A stretch of DNA of 56,317 nt. It comes from Nitrosovibrio sp. Nv4. Its GTDB lineage: Bacteria; Bdellovibrionota; UBA1018; CAIMNF01. This document shows positions 46,780-54,556 of the stretch, piece after piece; position 1 is the stretch's first letter; every line of letters starts with the position of its first letter. The stretch spans positions 1 to 56,317 of the forward strand of contig CALPVV020000004.1 in NCBI GenBank assembly GCA_943327105.2, in the 5' to 3' direction. A program made the position numbers and the translations under genes. Below the pieces are notes generated by a model. It was not told the origin of the DNA. It made no database searches and was given only the letters and a program-made list of their open reading frames with translations.

Positions 46780-47589
46780 TTATTTCAATTTGGATAAGAG
46801 CAGTTCGGTGGCGGAAAATTGACGAGCGACTGATGTATCAAGAAGTTTTTGTTTTGCTAGTTCAATTGCCGATTCTTGCCCCATTAGTGAAAGAATGTTT
46901 TTCACCCCTTGAATACGATCTTGTTCACTGTCTTCAAGGTCGTCAGCAATTTGAAATGCAAATCCAAAACCTGACGCGAATTTTTCACACTCGATAAACA
47001 GGTGATCGTTTTTTGAAAGTCCTGCAAGTAAAAGTGGACAGAGGATCGATGCCTTAAACAGTTCACCTGTTTTAAGAGATTGAATTCGAAGCAACTGTTC
47101 AAGATTCGGGTCGGTAAGGAAAAGTTCTTCTGATTGGCCAAGAATCATTCCCGCGATTGATTGGGCGAAATATTGAAAGGCTCTTTGAAAAAATGTTGGT
47201 TCAATCGTGTGTGCACATTCAAAAAAAGTTTGGTTTGCAAAATTAAGTAGGGCATCACCAGCGAGCAAGGCTTGTGCTTCACCAAACTTGCGATGGGTGG
47301 TTGGTTTGCCTCTTCTGAAATCGTCGTTATCCATCGAAGGAAGATCGTCATGTACCAATGAAAAACCGTGAACAATTTCTAGTGCATACGCGCAGGCTTC
47401 CGTGGCTGATGTGGATAAAGAAACCAAGCCAGCCGATTCAAAAACAAATAATGGACGAATCCTTTTTCCCCCGTTGAGAAGCGAGTATTTCATGGCTGAG
47501 TGAAGGGGGGATGAACCCGAAAGTCGACGATTCAAGTATGATTCAAAGTTTTGCTCAAAATCGGCTATCGGGCTTGTTTTTGGGTCCAT
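46780..47589 (-). CDS. ispA: Polyprenyl synthetase (farnesyl diphosphate synthase-like)
   Basis: The 269-residue trans-prenyltransferase has the first Asp-rich motif in VHDDLPSMDNDDFRRG, the second in FQIADDLEDSEQD, the LLNGGKRIRP start motif and RGKPTTHRKFGEAQALLAGDAL. The short-chain IspA type normally makes farnesyl diphosphate (C15) from IPP and DMAPP, and feeds UppS. It diverges from fni with about 96 bases between the start codons. ispA versus another short-chain synthase cannot be settled by sequence alone, so the symbol is provisional. Confidence 0.9.
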   Translation of the reverse strand: MDPKTSPIADFEQNFESYLNRRLSGSSPLHSAMKYSLLNGGKRIRPLFVFESAGLVSLSTSATEACAYALEIVHGFSLVHDDLPSMDNDDFRRGKPTTHRKFGEAQALLAGDALLNFANQTFFECAHTIEPTFFQRAFQYFAQSIAGMILGQSEELFLTDPNLEQLLRIQSLKTGELFKASILCPLLLAGLSKNDHLFIECEKFASGFGFAFQIADDLEDSEQDRIQGVKNILSLMGQESAIELAKQKLLDTSVARQFSATELLLSKLK

Positions 47590-47666
47590 TGGCCTAACTT
47601 ACTGAAAAAACAATGAAATATCAATTATTCCCCTATCATTTAAGGCTTTTAGCATTGCGTAAAATG

Positions 47667-47675
47667 TGCTATAAA
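47667..47675 (+). promoter_or_regulatory. Extended -10 promoter element of fni (nearly leaderless)
   Basis: TGC followed by TATAAA (47667-47675) forms an extended -10; the -35 region (TTTTAG at 47647-47652) is poor. The ATG at 47686 starts ten bases after the -10, so the expected leader is three or four bases, and no ribosome-binding site is present. Confidence 0.4.
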
Positions 47676-47685
47676 GACCTTCCTA

Positions 47686-48732
47686 ATGGATCAACAATTC
47701 ATCCAACGAAAAGAAGACCATCTCCAGTATTCCCTGAGCCCGGAATCGCAGACTTCTCTGCATTCCCGCTGGGAGCATTTAGACCTAATTCATGATTCAT
47801 TACCTGACCTTGATTTGGCAGACGTTTCAATTCATTCAGCTTTTCTTGACTATCAAATCGAGACTCCGTTTTTTGTTCCCGGCATGACGGCTGGACATGA
47901 AAACGCAACCTTGATCAATGACCGTATTGCGGGCATGGCCTCTGAGCGGGGTTGGTTGATGGGCGTCGGTTCACAACGACGTGAGCTTGATTCTGAATAT
48001 CAGGACTACGCGCTTCAAAAGATCGCGTCTCGATTTCCAAAATTAAAATTGATTTCAAACCTTGGTTTGTCACAGTTGATCGAATTGCATCAGCAGGGCG
48101 AGTTTGCCAAGTTGCAAGCGCTTGTTGAAAATACTGGTGCTGCGATGATTGCGATTCATTTGAACCCTCTTCAAGAGGCGGTCCAGGCTGAAGGAACACC
48201 GAACTTTCGTGGAGGCTACGAAGCGTTAAAGGCTTGGTGTGATATTTCACCGATACCCGTGATCGTAAAAGAAACGGGTTCGGGCATGAGTGAGGCAACG
48301 CTTCAAAAACTGAAAAATTTGAATTTGTTTGCGGTCGATGTGAGCGGAATGGGTGGAACGCATTGGGGTCGAGTAGAGGGGTTGCGTGCGAAAAAAGAAA
48401 GCGCCTCTTCACGCTACGGAAAAACTTTTGGTAACTGGGGAATTTCAACCGTCGATTCATTGCGTTTTGCTGCAAAGGTATTTGAGGGGACCCAGACAGA
48501 AGTTTGGGCAAGTGGAGGAATGCGCACGGGGCTTGATGCAGCGAAAGCGATCGCACTTGGAGCAAAGCGCGTCGGATTCGCACAGCCGGTACTTGCAGCT
48601 GCACTGACCAGCAAAGTCGCACTTTCCGAGTGGGCATTGCAAACCGAACAGGAATTGAAAATTGCGATGTTTTGTACGAATTCAGCGAATTTGTCGGCGC
48701 TGAATTTGCAGAAACTGAAAGGACATTGGTAG
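47686..48732 (+). CDS. fni: Type 2 isopentenyl diphosphate delta-isomerase
   Basis: This 348-residue FMN-dependent isomerase interconverts IPP and DMAPP. The RKEDHLQYSL opening, FFVPGMTAGHENATLIN, GVGSQRRELD, IPVIVKETGSGMSEA, GMGGTHWGRVEG and the flavin-phosphate site WASGGMRTGLDAAKAIALGA are all typical. It lies six bases before the HMG-CoA reductase gene and diverges from the prenyl synthase. Type 2 isomerases usually accompany the mevalonate pathway. Confidence 0.95.
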   Translation: MDQQFIQRKEDHLQYSLSPESQTSLHSRWEHLDLIHDSLPDLDLADVSIHSAFLDYQIETPFFVPGMTAGHENATLINDRIAGMASERGWLMGVGSQRRELDSEYQDYALQKIASRFPKLKLISNLGLSQLIELHQQGEFAKLQALVENTGAAMIAIHLNPLQEAVQAEGTPNFRGGYEALKAWCDISPIPVIVKETGSGMSEATLQKLKNLNLFAVDVSGMGGTHWGRVEGLRAKKESASSRYGKTFGNWGISTVDSLRFAAKVFEGTQTEVWASGGMRTGLDAAKAIALGAKRVGFAQPVLAAALTSKVALSEWALQTEQELKIAMFCTNSANLSALNLQKLKGHW

Positions 48733-48738
48733 GGCTTC

Positions 48739-50025
48739 ATGGATCGTTTTGAATTTTTACTCGAAAATTTCCACCGTATTTCTTTTGAAGAACGTCAAGG
48801 GCGACTTGCCCAATGGTGTGACCTTGACCCGCAAGAACTTCAGATTTTAAAGGGTGTGAATGCACTTCCGATGGAAACCGCCGAACATTTCATTGAGAAT
48901 GTGGTGGGGATTTTTCCGATGCCCCTAGGTGTCGCTTCTTATTTCAATGTTGATGGCAAGGACTTGCTGATCCCAATGGCAGTTGAAGAGACTTCGATCA
49001 TTGCCGCGGTCAGTTCCACCGCGAAATGGATTCGAAAAATGGGTGGAAGCATAACCACTGAACTTCGAGGCCGTTTGATTATCGGTCAGATTCAAATTCC
49101 ACTGGTTAAAAATCCGGAACAGACACTTTCAATTTTAAATGAGAACAAACTCGAACTCATCTCTGATGCGGATCAATTCATTCCCGGGTTGGTTGCTCGA
49201 GGTGGTGGTGTGCGTGATCTCGAGTTCCGTTTGCTTGATCGTGAAGATGACACCGGTAAAATGCTGGTGATTCACATTCATTGTGACCCGTGTGATGCGA
49301 TGGGTGCCAACCTCATCAATCAGATTTGTGAAGGCCTGAAACCTGAAATTGAGGAACTCACCGGTGAAAAGGTTGGTTTGTGCATTCTCTCAAATCTTAC
49401 TGACGGTAAATTGGTTTATTCTAAAATAGAAATTCCAGGTATTGATGAAGAAACGGCGATGGGTATTCAAGAGGCTGCGCAGTTTGCGAAGACTGACCCA
49501 TACCGAGCATCCACTCACAACAAAGGTGTGATGAACGGAATTGATCCGATCTTGATTGCTACCGGTAATGATTGGCGTGCAGTTGAGGCAGGCGTTCACG
49601 CGTATGCGGCAAAGACAGGCAAGTACCAACCGATCACCGATTGGAAATATGCAAACGGAACGCTGACTGGTGAATTTCTCGCGCCACTTTCGGTCGGAAC
49701 AGTAGGCGGTGTGACCATGCTTCATCCTACGGCAAGATTGTCCCTCAAGATCATGGGGGTTCAGAACTCAGAACAGCTCTCAAGAATTTGTGCTGCGTCC
49801 GGATTGGTTCAGAATCTTGGAGCCTTGAAGGCGTTGGCAACAGTTGGAATCGTAAAGGGTCACATGCGTTTGCATGCTGCAAACTTGGCGATGGCTGCAG
49901 GTGCAAGTGACCGTGAATTGCCGCACTTGAAAGAAGAGCTGGCAAGGGCATTGGCAAAAGAGAAGAGAATCAATCTGACTCGAGCAAAACAGATCCTAGA
50001 ACAGATCCGCGAAAATCTGAATTGA
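48739..50025 (+). CDS. mvaA: Hydroxymethylglutaryl-CoA reductase (class II type)
   Basis: At 428 residues, the protein has the same length and residue numbering as the Pseudomonas mevalonii enzyme: Glu83 in VEETS, Lys267 in HNKG, Asp283 in GNDWRA and His381 in MRLHAANLA. ENVVGIFPMPLGVA and GVMNGID fit the CoA and mevalonate sites. In a biosynthetic setting it reduces HMG-CoA to mevalonate; next to fni that role is more likely than degradation. Cofactor choice (NADH or NADPH) cannot be judged. It is six bases after fni, so they are co-transcribed. Confidence 0.93.
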   Translation: MDRFEFLLENFHRISFEERQGRLAQWCDLDPQELQILKGVNALPMETAEHFIENVVGIFPMPLGVASYFNVDGKDLLIPMAVEETSIIAAVSSTAKWIRKMGGSITTELRGRLIIGQIQIPLVKNPEQTLSILNENKLELISDADQFIPGLVARGGGVRDLEFRLLDREDDTGKMLVIHIHCDPCDAMGANLINQICEGLKPEIEELTGEKVGLCILSNLTDGKLVYSKIEIPGIDEETAMGIQEAAQFAKTDPYRASTHNKGVMNGIDPILIATGNDWRAVEAGVHAYAAKTGKYQPITDWKYANGTLTGEFLAPLSVGTVGGVTMLHPTARLSLKIMGVQNSEQLSRICAASGLVQNLGALKALATVGIVKGHMRLHAANLAMAAGASDRELPHLKEELARALAKEKRINLTRAKQILEQIRENLN

Positions 50026-50030
50026 TAGCT

Positions 50031-51767
50031 TCAACTTGAAAGTTGGCAAAGACGGTAGAACTCACCTTTGGTATCCAGAAGCTCTTGGTCTGTCCCGCTT
50101 TCGACCATTTTTCCTTCTCGAATGACAATGATCTGATCGGCATTGCGAATCGTTGAAAGGCGATGTGCGATGACGACAGTCGTTTTTCCTTTCATCAGGG
50201 TTTCCAATGTGTCTTGAACGATTTTTTCAGATTCCTGATCGAGGTTTGAAGTCGCTTCATCGAGAATCAGTAGGTTCGAATTGCGTAAAAACGCGCGTGC
50301 AATCGAAATGCGCTGACGTTCACCACCCGACAACTTCATGCCCCGATCGCCAACTACGGTGTCAAATCCTTCCGGCATTCTTTGAATGAAGTCATATGCA
50401 AATGCTTTCCGTGCGGCTTCAACGATCTGTTCGCGTGTTGCATCGGGATTGCCCAAAGAGATATTGTTGTAAATCGTATCGTGAAAAAGAAAAACATCTT
50501 GGCTGACTACGGCAACTTGCTTGCGCCAGTCATCAAGGTTGATGTTACGCAGATCGGTACCATCAATGAAGATTCCCGAATTGGCTTGATCAGCATTGAT
50601 GTCATAGGTGCGAGTCAGTAGTTGTGCGATCGAACTTTTGCCCGAACCGCTTTGACCAACAAGGGCGATGGTCTTACCTGCGGGAACAATAAAAGAAACA
50701 TGGTCCAAAACCTTGCGGTCAAGTGAGTTTGGATAGGTGAATGATACATTTCGAAGTTCGATTTTTTGCTGAAGAGTCGCATGTCTTGCATTCGGGGCAT
50801 CAACAATATGGCTTTCCCAAGAGAGAAATTCATTGATTCGATCCATCGCTGCCGAGGCAGAATGGATTTTGGTATTGATGTCTGACAGTTGGCGAATCGG
50901 GTTAATCATCATTCCGAAGGCGGTGAAGAAGGCGATGAGATCACCTGATGACATTTCTCCAGAAAGTACTGCTTTTCCGCCTGAATAGAGAATTAATGCG
51001 ATTGCAAATGAAGTGACCAACTCAACCATTGGCGATGAAAGTTCTTCGATTTTGCTGATTTTCAAAAGCATCTTCTCCATGTCCTTTGATTGCTCTTTGA
51101 ACTTGTTCAGCATGAAGTCTTTTAAGCCGAACAAATGGATTACACGGATGCCTGAAATAGATTCCTGAATCGTTGCGTAAGATTCTCCATTCATTTTCTG
51201 GAACTCTGCGATCCTTCCCTTCACATAGCGACCGGTCTTGCTGAAAACAAGGCCAAGTAAAGGAACGATACTGAAGGTGATCAGGGTCAGTTTCCAATTG
51301 GTATAAAACACATAACCTAAGAGTGCGGCAAAGGTAACCGGTTCACGAATGAGTACATTCAGCGAAGCAATTCCTTGATCGAGTTGTGAAGGGTCGGCCG
51401 TTACTCTGGAAAGAAGTACACCTGTTTTTTGTTGTGAGTAATAGTCTGATGAGAGCGTGATCAAGTGTTGATAGAGTTTTTCTTTGATCATTCGGTTCGC
51501 ACCGACCACGACAATTCGAATTGCGTAGTAATGCAAAAAGCGAACGACCAGGTTCAATACGTAAATGCCGATGACGCCGATCGGGACCAAAATCAGCTTG
51601 CTCTCATTTTTATTGGTCAGAATCTCATCGATCAAATACTTGACGAGTGGAATTGGTCCAATACGTAGGGCAGACAAAGGAATGGCCATGAGAAGGCTAA
51701 ATGCCAGCCATTTACGATTAGGCCATATGAAGGGTTTCAGACTTTTCAGTGAATTTAGAGAAAACAT
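50031..51767 (-). CDS. msbA: MsbA-like lipid A ABC exporter
   Basis: A 578-residue half transporter with an N-terminal six-helix exporter domain (residues 20-310) and a C-terminal ATPase: Walker A GQSGSGKSS, Q-loop AVVSQDVFLF, signature LSGGERQRISIARA, Walker B LLILDEAT and H-loop VIAHRLST. It forms homodimers; length and sequence fit MsbA, which flips lipid A core at the inner membrane, but other lipid or peptide exporters share the fold. It diverges from gmhB, also an LPS gene, across a 36-base gap. No ribosome-binding site is visible at ATG 51767. Confidence 0.85.
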   Translation of the reverse strand: MFSLNSLKSLKPFIWPNRKWLAFSLLMAIPLSALRIGPIPLVKYLIDEILTNKNESKLILVPIGVIGIYVLNLVVRFLHYYAIRIVVVGANRMIKEKLYQHLITLSSDYYSQQKTGVLLSRVTADPSQLDQGIASLNVLIREPVTFAALLGYVFYTNWKLTLITFSIVPLLGLVFSKTGRYVKGRIAEFQKMNGESYATIQESISGIRVIHLFGLKDFMLNKFKEQSKDMEKMLLKISKIEELSSPMVELVTSFAIALILYSGGKAVLSGEMSSGDLIAFFTAFGMMINPIRQLSDINTKIHSASAAMDRINEFLSWESHIVDAPNARHATLQQKIELRNVSFTYPNSLDRKVLDHVSFIVPAGKTIALVGQSGSGKSSIAQLLTRTYDINADQANSGIFIDGTDLRNINLDDWRKQVAVVSQDVFLFHDTIYNNISLGNPDATREQIVEAARKAFAYDFIQRMPEGFDTVVGDRGMKLSGGERQRISIARAFLRNSNLLILDEATSNLDQESEKIVQDTLETLMKGKTTVVIAHRLSTIRNADQIIVIREGKMVESGTDQELLDTKGEFYRLCQLSS

Positions 51768-51781
51768 GGTTCGGTAAAATC

Positions 51782-51796
51782 AGCTTATGATAAGCT
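51782..51796. promoter_or_regulatory. 15-bp palindrome between msbA-like and gmhB genes
   Basis: AGCTTAT and ATAAGCT flank a single G. The centre holds TATGAT (plus strand, 51786-51791) and TATCAT (minus strand), possible back-to-back -10 elements for the two divergent genes 36 bases apart. It could be an operator or symmetric promoter core; matching -35 hexamers are not seen. Confidence 0.3.
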
Positions 51797-51803
51797 TTCA
51801 GAT

Positions 51804-52298
51804 ATGGCAAAGGCCGTTTTTCTAGATCGCGATCATACCTTGAACCCAGATTCCGGTTATATCAGTGATCCAAACAAATTTGATCTTTATCCCTGGGTTC
51901 CGGAAGAGCTGAAGAAACTCAAGCTGAAGGGGTTTTTGTTGATTGTGGTGAGTAATCAGTCGGGCATTGCGCGAGGCTTGATCACTTGGGAGCAGTTGAA
52001 TTTAATTCACCGTAAAATGGATGAAATTCTGGATCAAAAAGTGAATATCAAAATCGACTCGTATCAGGTTTGCCCTCATCATCCTGACGAAGGTTGTGAC
52101 TGCCGGAAACCGAAGCCCAAATTACTGATTGCCGCCGCCCAAGCATTTCAGATCGATCTTTCCGAATCGTTCATGGTTGGTGATCGGGATAGCGACATGA
52201 ATGCCGGAAAAAAAGCGGGAGTGAAGCAGGCCTTATTGGTCACGCCTGATGATGAACTTTCCTTTAGATCTGCCGTTCAGCAAATTCTAAATTCCTGA
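51804..52298 (+). CDS. gmhB: D-glycero-beta-D-manno-heptose 1,7-bisphosphate 7-phosphatase
   Basis: This 164-residue HAD-family enzyme has nucleophile Asp8 and acid Asp10 in VFLDRDHTLN, SNQSGIARG, the zinc-binding CPHHPDEGCDCRKPKP loop and MVGDRDSDMNAGKKAG. It removes the 7-phosphate in ADP-heptose synthesis for LPS inner core. The zinc loop separates it from histidinol phosphatase. The ATG is about 12 bases after a possible -10, so the leader is short. It overlaps recO at the 3' ends by 12 bases. Confidence 0.92.
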   Translation: MAKAVFLDRDHTLNPDSGYISDPNKFDLYPWVPEELKKLKLKGFLLIVVSNQSGIARGLITWEQLNLIHRKMDEILDQKVNIKIDSYQVCPHHPDEGCDCRKPKPKLLIAAAQAFQIDLSESFMVGDRDSDMNAGKKAGVKQALLVTPDDELSFRSAVQQILNS

Positions 52299-53084
52299 CT
52301 TTAAAAACTGATAAGAACCGATCGGTTTACGCTCTAAACCATTCACGTGATAAAGCATATGTTGTTCAAGGTATTGCAGCAGTTCAAGGTGCTCGCGTTC
52401 ACTGGCGCTAAAGGTGGTTTTTCTCACTGGGTTCAATATGGCTTGGTAGGCATCAAAAATCACATCTTTTGATAGAGTATGGTCTCGACTCTCGGTTGCG
52501 CATCCGGTGCAGGCCCAGCCCCCGCGTGCCACTTGACCGAGTACATGATCGCCGGAAATTTCTGATAACGATTTTTCACAAGTAAGGCAGCGAGTGACCG
52601 ATGGTTGAACTCCAAGCCACTGGGTGAGTTTTAAAACAAACGCGTTTGAAATCGCCAGAATCATCTGGCGAGACTCATTTTCTCGAATCATCACCAGGCA
52701 GTTACTGTAGAGCTTGAAAAGCTCAGGCGCATTTCGATGGTTCGGAATCGTTCTTAAAATCAATTCATTCATTGCCGAAGCGGCCGACATTTTGTCGAAA
52801 TTTTTTGCGATGTCAGCGAATGACTGTCTAATGATTGCCGACTGCAAACCCACTAATTTCTCATCGGTTTCTTCGCTGACCTTGATGCTCCTGGAGTCAA
52901 GCTCGACTTCAGATGCGGTAAAGAGGTTCAGGCAGCCACCAAAGCGTCTGGACTGAACGCTGTTACGGGCAATGGCGTGAATTTTACCTTTGTTTTCCGT
53001 TAAAAGAACGACGATCTGATCGCGTTCGCGAAAAGGCATTGCGCGCAATACAAAACAAAGTTCTCGTTGGGTGGTGGAAGTCAC
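52287..53084 (-). CDS. recO: DNA repair protein RecO
   Basis: The 265-residue protein has an N-terminal OB fold (CFVLRAMPFRERDQIVVLLT, GKIHAIARNSVQSRRFGG) and a C-terminal helical part with a four-Cys zinc site (CLTCEKSL and ACTGC). RecO loads RecA with RecR during recombinational repair. The start is GTG 53084 with AGGG eight bases upstream. It faces gmhB tail to tail. A possible promoter (TTGACC, 19-base spacer, TAGGGT) lies upstream but is weak. Confidence 0.9.
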   Translation of the reverse strand: MTSTTQRELCFVLRAMPFRERDQIVVLLTENKGKIHAIARNSVQSRRFGGCLNLFTASEVELDSRSIKVSEETDEKLVGLQSAIIRQSFADIAKNFDKMSAASAMNELILRTIPNHRNAPELFKLYSNCLVMIRENESRQMILAISNAFVLKLTQWLGVQPSVTRCLTCEKSLSEISGDHVLGQVARGGWACTGCATESRDHTLSKDVIFDAYQAILNPVRKTTFSASEREHLELLQYLEQHMLYHVNGLERKPIGSYQFLKSGI

Positions 53085-53123
53085 TGTTCAGACCCTACCA
53101 AAAATGCAGAAAAAACGGTCAAA

Positions 53124-53158
53124 AAAAAGCCCCGATGGAAGTACCACCGAGGCTTTTT
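53124..53158 (-). terminator. Terminator after the cysteine-ladder gene
   Basis: AAAAAGCC (53124-53131) pairs with GGCTTTTT (53151-53158), with an inner CGATGG/CCACCG arm containing one mismatch. On the minus strand it is followed by a run of eight T. It is 20 bases beyond the stop of the gene at 53178. Confidence 0.88.
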
Positions 53159-53177
53159 GAGTTGATTGAACGAATGC

Positions 53178-54341
53178 TTAGTTGGCTGGGGTTGCCTCAA
53201 AGGAGGTAACCACTACTTTGTTAGCAATTCGTGACAGAGCTTCAGTATTAATCAGACCTTGTTTCAGTTTTTCTTGATCCAGTTTCAAGGTCAGTTCAAC
53301 AGAATACTTGGCACTCTTGAGAGAGTTGACGCCGAATGCATTGAATGCAATCGACTGCACCCCGTTACGGCCAACGATCGCCGATGGGCCGAAGTCCTGA
53401 TTGATGATCATTTTGTCTGAAATGACGTGGCGTCTTTGAAGGATCATCAGGCTGCCCTTGAATGGTGCATCAAGTGAGCTAAAAGTGTTGAACTCGAGTC
53501 GGTCAAAATACAGTTTTGATTGGTTGATTTGGGTTTCCAGGAAAGCATTGAGTTTTTGAATAGAAATTGCTTTCACGCGGAACTGATAGTTCACCTGTTT
53601 TTCGGTCGAGCTGATGACTTGCTCAGTGCGATCTTGTTTCACTACTTGGTAAAGGTAAGCATTGGAAGCCTGGTTTAGGGCTCCTAAGGTTACGATTCCA
53701 CCATTCAGGCTGGCGCTTAGCTGATCAGTTGTTTGTCCTGTTTCAGAGAAGTTTTCGAGTTGAATCGAGACTTGGGCAACGGTGTGAAGTTTGATTTGTT
53801 GACCAATAGGTACTTGAACCGGACGAGTACATGCGTAAGAGACTTTTACGATGTTTGGAACCTGCATGCAGGCTTGGCGAGGAATGTCCTGGCAATATTG
53901 ACGAGGAACAGTCTGGCATTCGTAGCGTTGTTGATTGTGGCAAACTTGGTCCATTTGAGTATTGCAGCGTTGAACGGGGTTGCAAACTCGGCGAGGAATG
54001 GTGCGGCACCCAGAGCTGTTGCAGACTTGGTCCATTTGAGTGGTGCATTGATTGTCGGTGTGACAGACATTCCGAGGAATGTTTTGGCAAACTGGATAGT
54101 TACGAAAGTAACATTGTTGTTCAAAGCGAGTATCGCATTGGCGATCGTACTCGGTGTGGCACTCTGTTTTGGTGCCCTGAATTTCATCTCGATAGCAAGT
54201 GTCCGGCACTTGATCAGTTCGATAGATGGTTTCAAACTCTTTTTGATCAAGACTGATTACCTGGTTTGCTTGGTTGAAGATAAAGGTTTCGGCAAGTGCA
54301 GGTGTGGAAAGTCCAAAAAACAACGCGACAAGTAATTTCAT
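53178..54341 (-). CDS. Secreted cysteine-ladder protein with Cx7C repeats, unrecognised
   Basis: I do not know this 387-residue protein. A signal peptide (MKLLVALFFGLSTPALA) leads to residues 49-171, which hold 16 cysteines; ten of the fifteen spacings are exactly eight residues. Two unit types recur: C-x2-[IV]-PR-x2-C (CQNIPRNVC, CRTIPRRVC, CQTVPRQYC, CQDIPRQAC) and C-x-TQMDQVC. Residues 172-387 contain no cysteine and look like beta-rich domains with a final helix. Periplasmic disulfide stapling is expected. The start has GGAG five bases upstream and the gene ends in its own terminator. The opposite strand is stop-poor only because of the repeats. Confidence 0.75.
   Translation of the reverse strand: MKLLVALFFGLSTPALAETFIFNQANQVISLDQKEFETIYRTDQVPDTCYRDEIQGTKTECHTEYDRQCDTRFEQQCYFRNYPVCQNIPRNVCHTDNQCTTQMDQVCNSSGCRTIPRRVCNPVQRCNTQMDQVCHNQQRYECQTVPRQYCQDIPRQACMQVPNIVKVSYACTRPVQVPIGQQIKLHTVAQVSIQLENFSETGQTTDQLSASLNGGIVTLGALNQASNAYLYQVVKQDRTEQVISSTEKQVNYQFRVKAISIQKLNAFLETQINQSKLYFDRLEFNTFSSLDAPFKGSLMILQRRHVISDKMIINQDFGPSAIVGRNGVQSIAFNAFGVNSLKSAKYSVELTLKLDQEKLKQGLINTEALSRIANKVVVTSFEATPAN
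53826..54197 (-). repeat. 24-base coding periodicity (Cx7C units)
   Basis: The cysteine codons of the gene above repeat at a spacing of 24 bases for most of this stretch, corresponding to residues 49-171 of the protein. The units are related but not identical, so this is an old, diverged tandem repeat rather than a recent duplication. Confidence 0.6.
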
Positions 54342-54360
54342 TTTTTCTCCCGGAGCTAGT

Positions 54361-54375
54361 GTCCGGTTTCCGGAC
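54361..54375 (-). promoter_or_regulatory. Hairpin in the leader of the cysteine-ladder gene
   Basis: GTCCGG and CCGGAC with a three-base loop, 20 bases before the start codon and adjacent to the CCGGGAG ribosome-binding site. It could alter translation; no T run follows, so it is not a terminator. Confidence 0.35.
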
Positions 54376-54394
54376 GAGCAAGCTTTGTACCAGG

Positions 54395-54448
54395 CTCATA
54401 TCGCAAAAAAACATGAACTTGCAATAAGATAATGCAAGGCATTAAAAT
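54395..54448. promoter_or_regulatory. Candidate back-to-back promoters sharing one TTGCAA element
   Basis: The self-complementary hexamer TTGCAA (54419-54424) is 18 bases from TAAAAT (54443-54448) on the plus strand and 18 bases from TATGAG (54400-54395) on the minus strand. It also sits in an inverted repeat CTTGCA/TGCAAG (54418-54438). The pair would serve the transglycosylase and the cysteine-ladder gene. The 215-base gap between those genes holds nothing else I can support. Confidence 0.3.
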
Positions 54449-54556
54449 AAGTTCAGTAAGTGGTGCCATTTCAGCATCTTCTTTTTTCAGGTTGCCTTCA
54501 GTGTGTAACGCAGTGCGGTTGGCTTATCTGGAGGTGAGCGATACGGTCGACCCCGC

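Noticed and set aside
47915-48637. 240-residue minus-strand frame opposite fni
   Set aside because: Antisense shadow of a well-recognised enzyme; composition is Pro/Ser/Arg-rich and meaningless.
53733-54335. 200-residue open frame on the plus strand opposite the cysteine-ladder gene (with further long frames in other phases)
   Set aside because: It is stop-free because the repeated Cys/Pro/Gln codons of the real gene avoid stops in antisense; it has no ribosome-binding site and the minus-strand gene has signal peptide, ribosome-binding site and terminator.
54530-54556. Start of the transglycosylase directed by GGAGGTGA
   Set aside because: No ATG, GTG or TTG lies in frame at a normal distance after it, so ATG 54557 was kept with reduced certainty.
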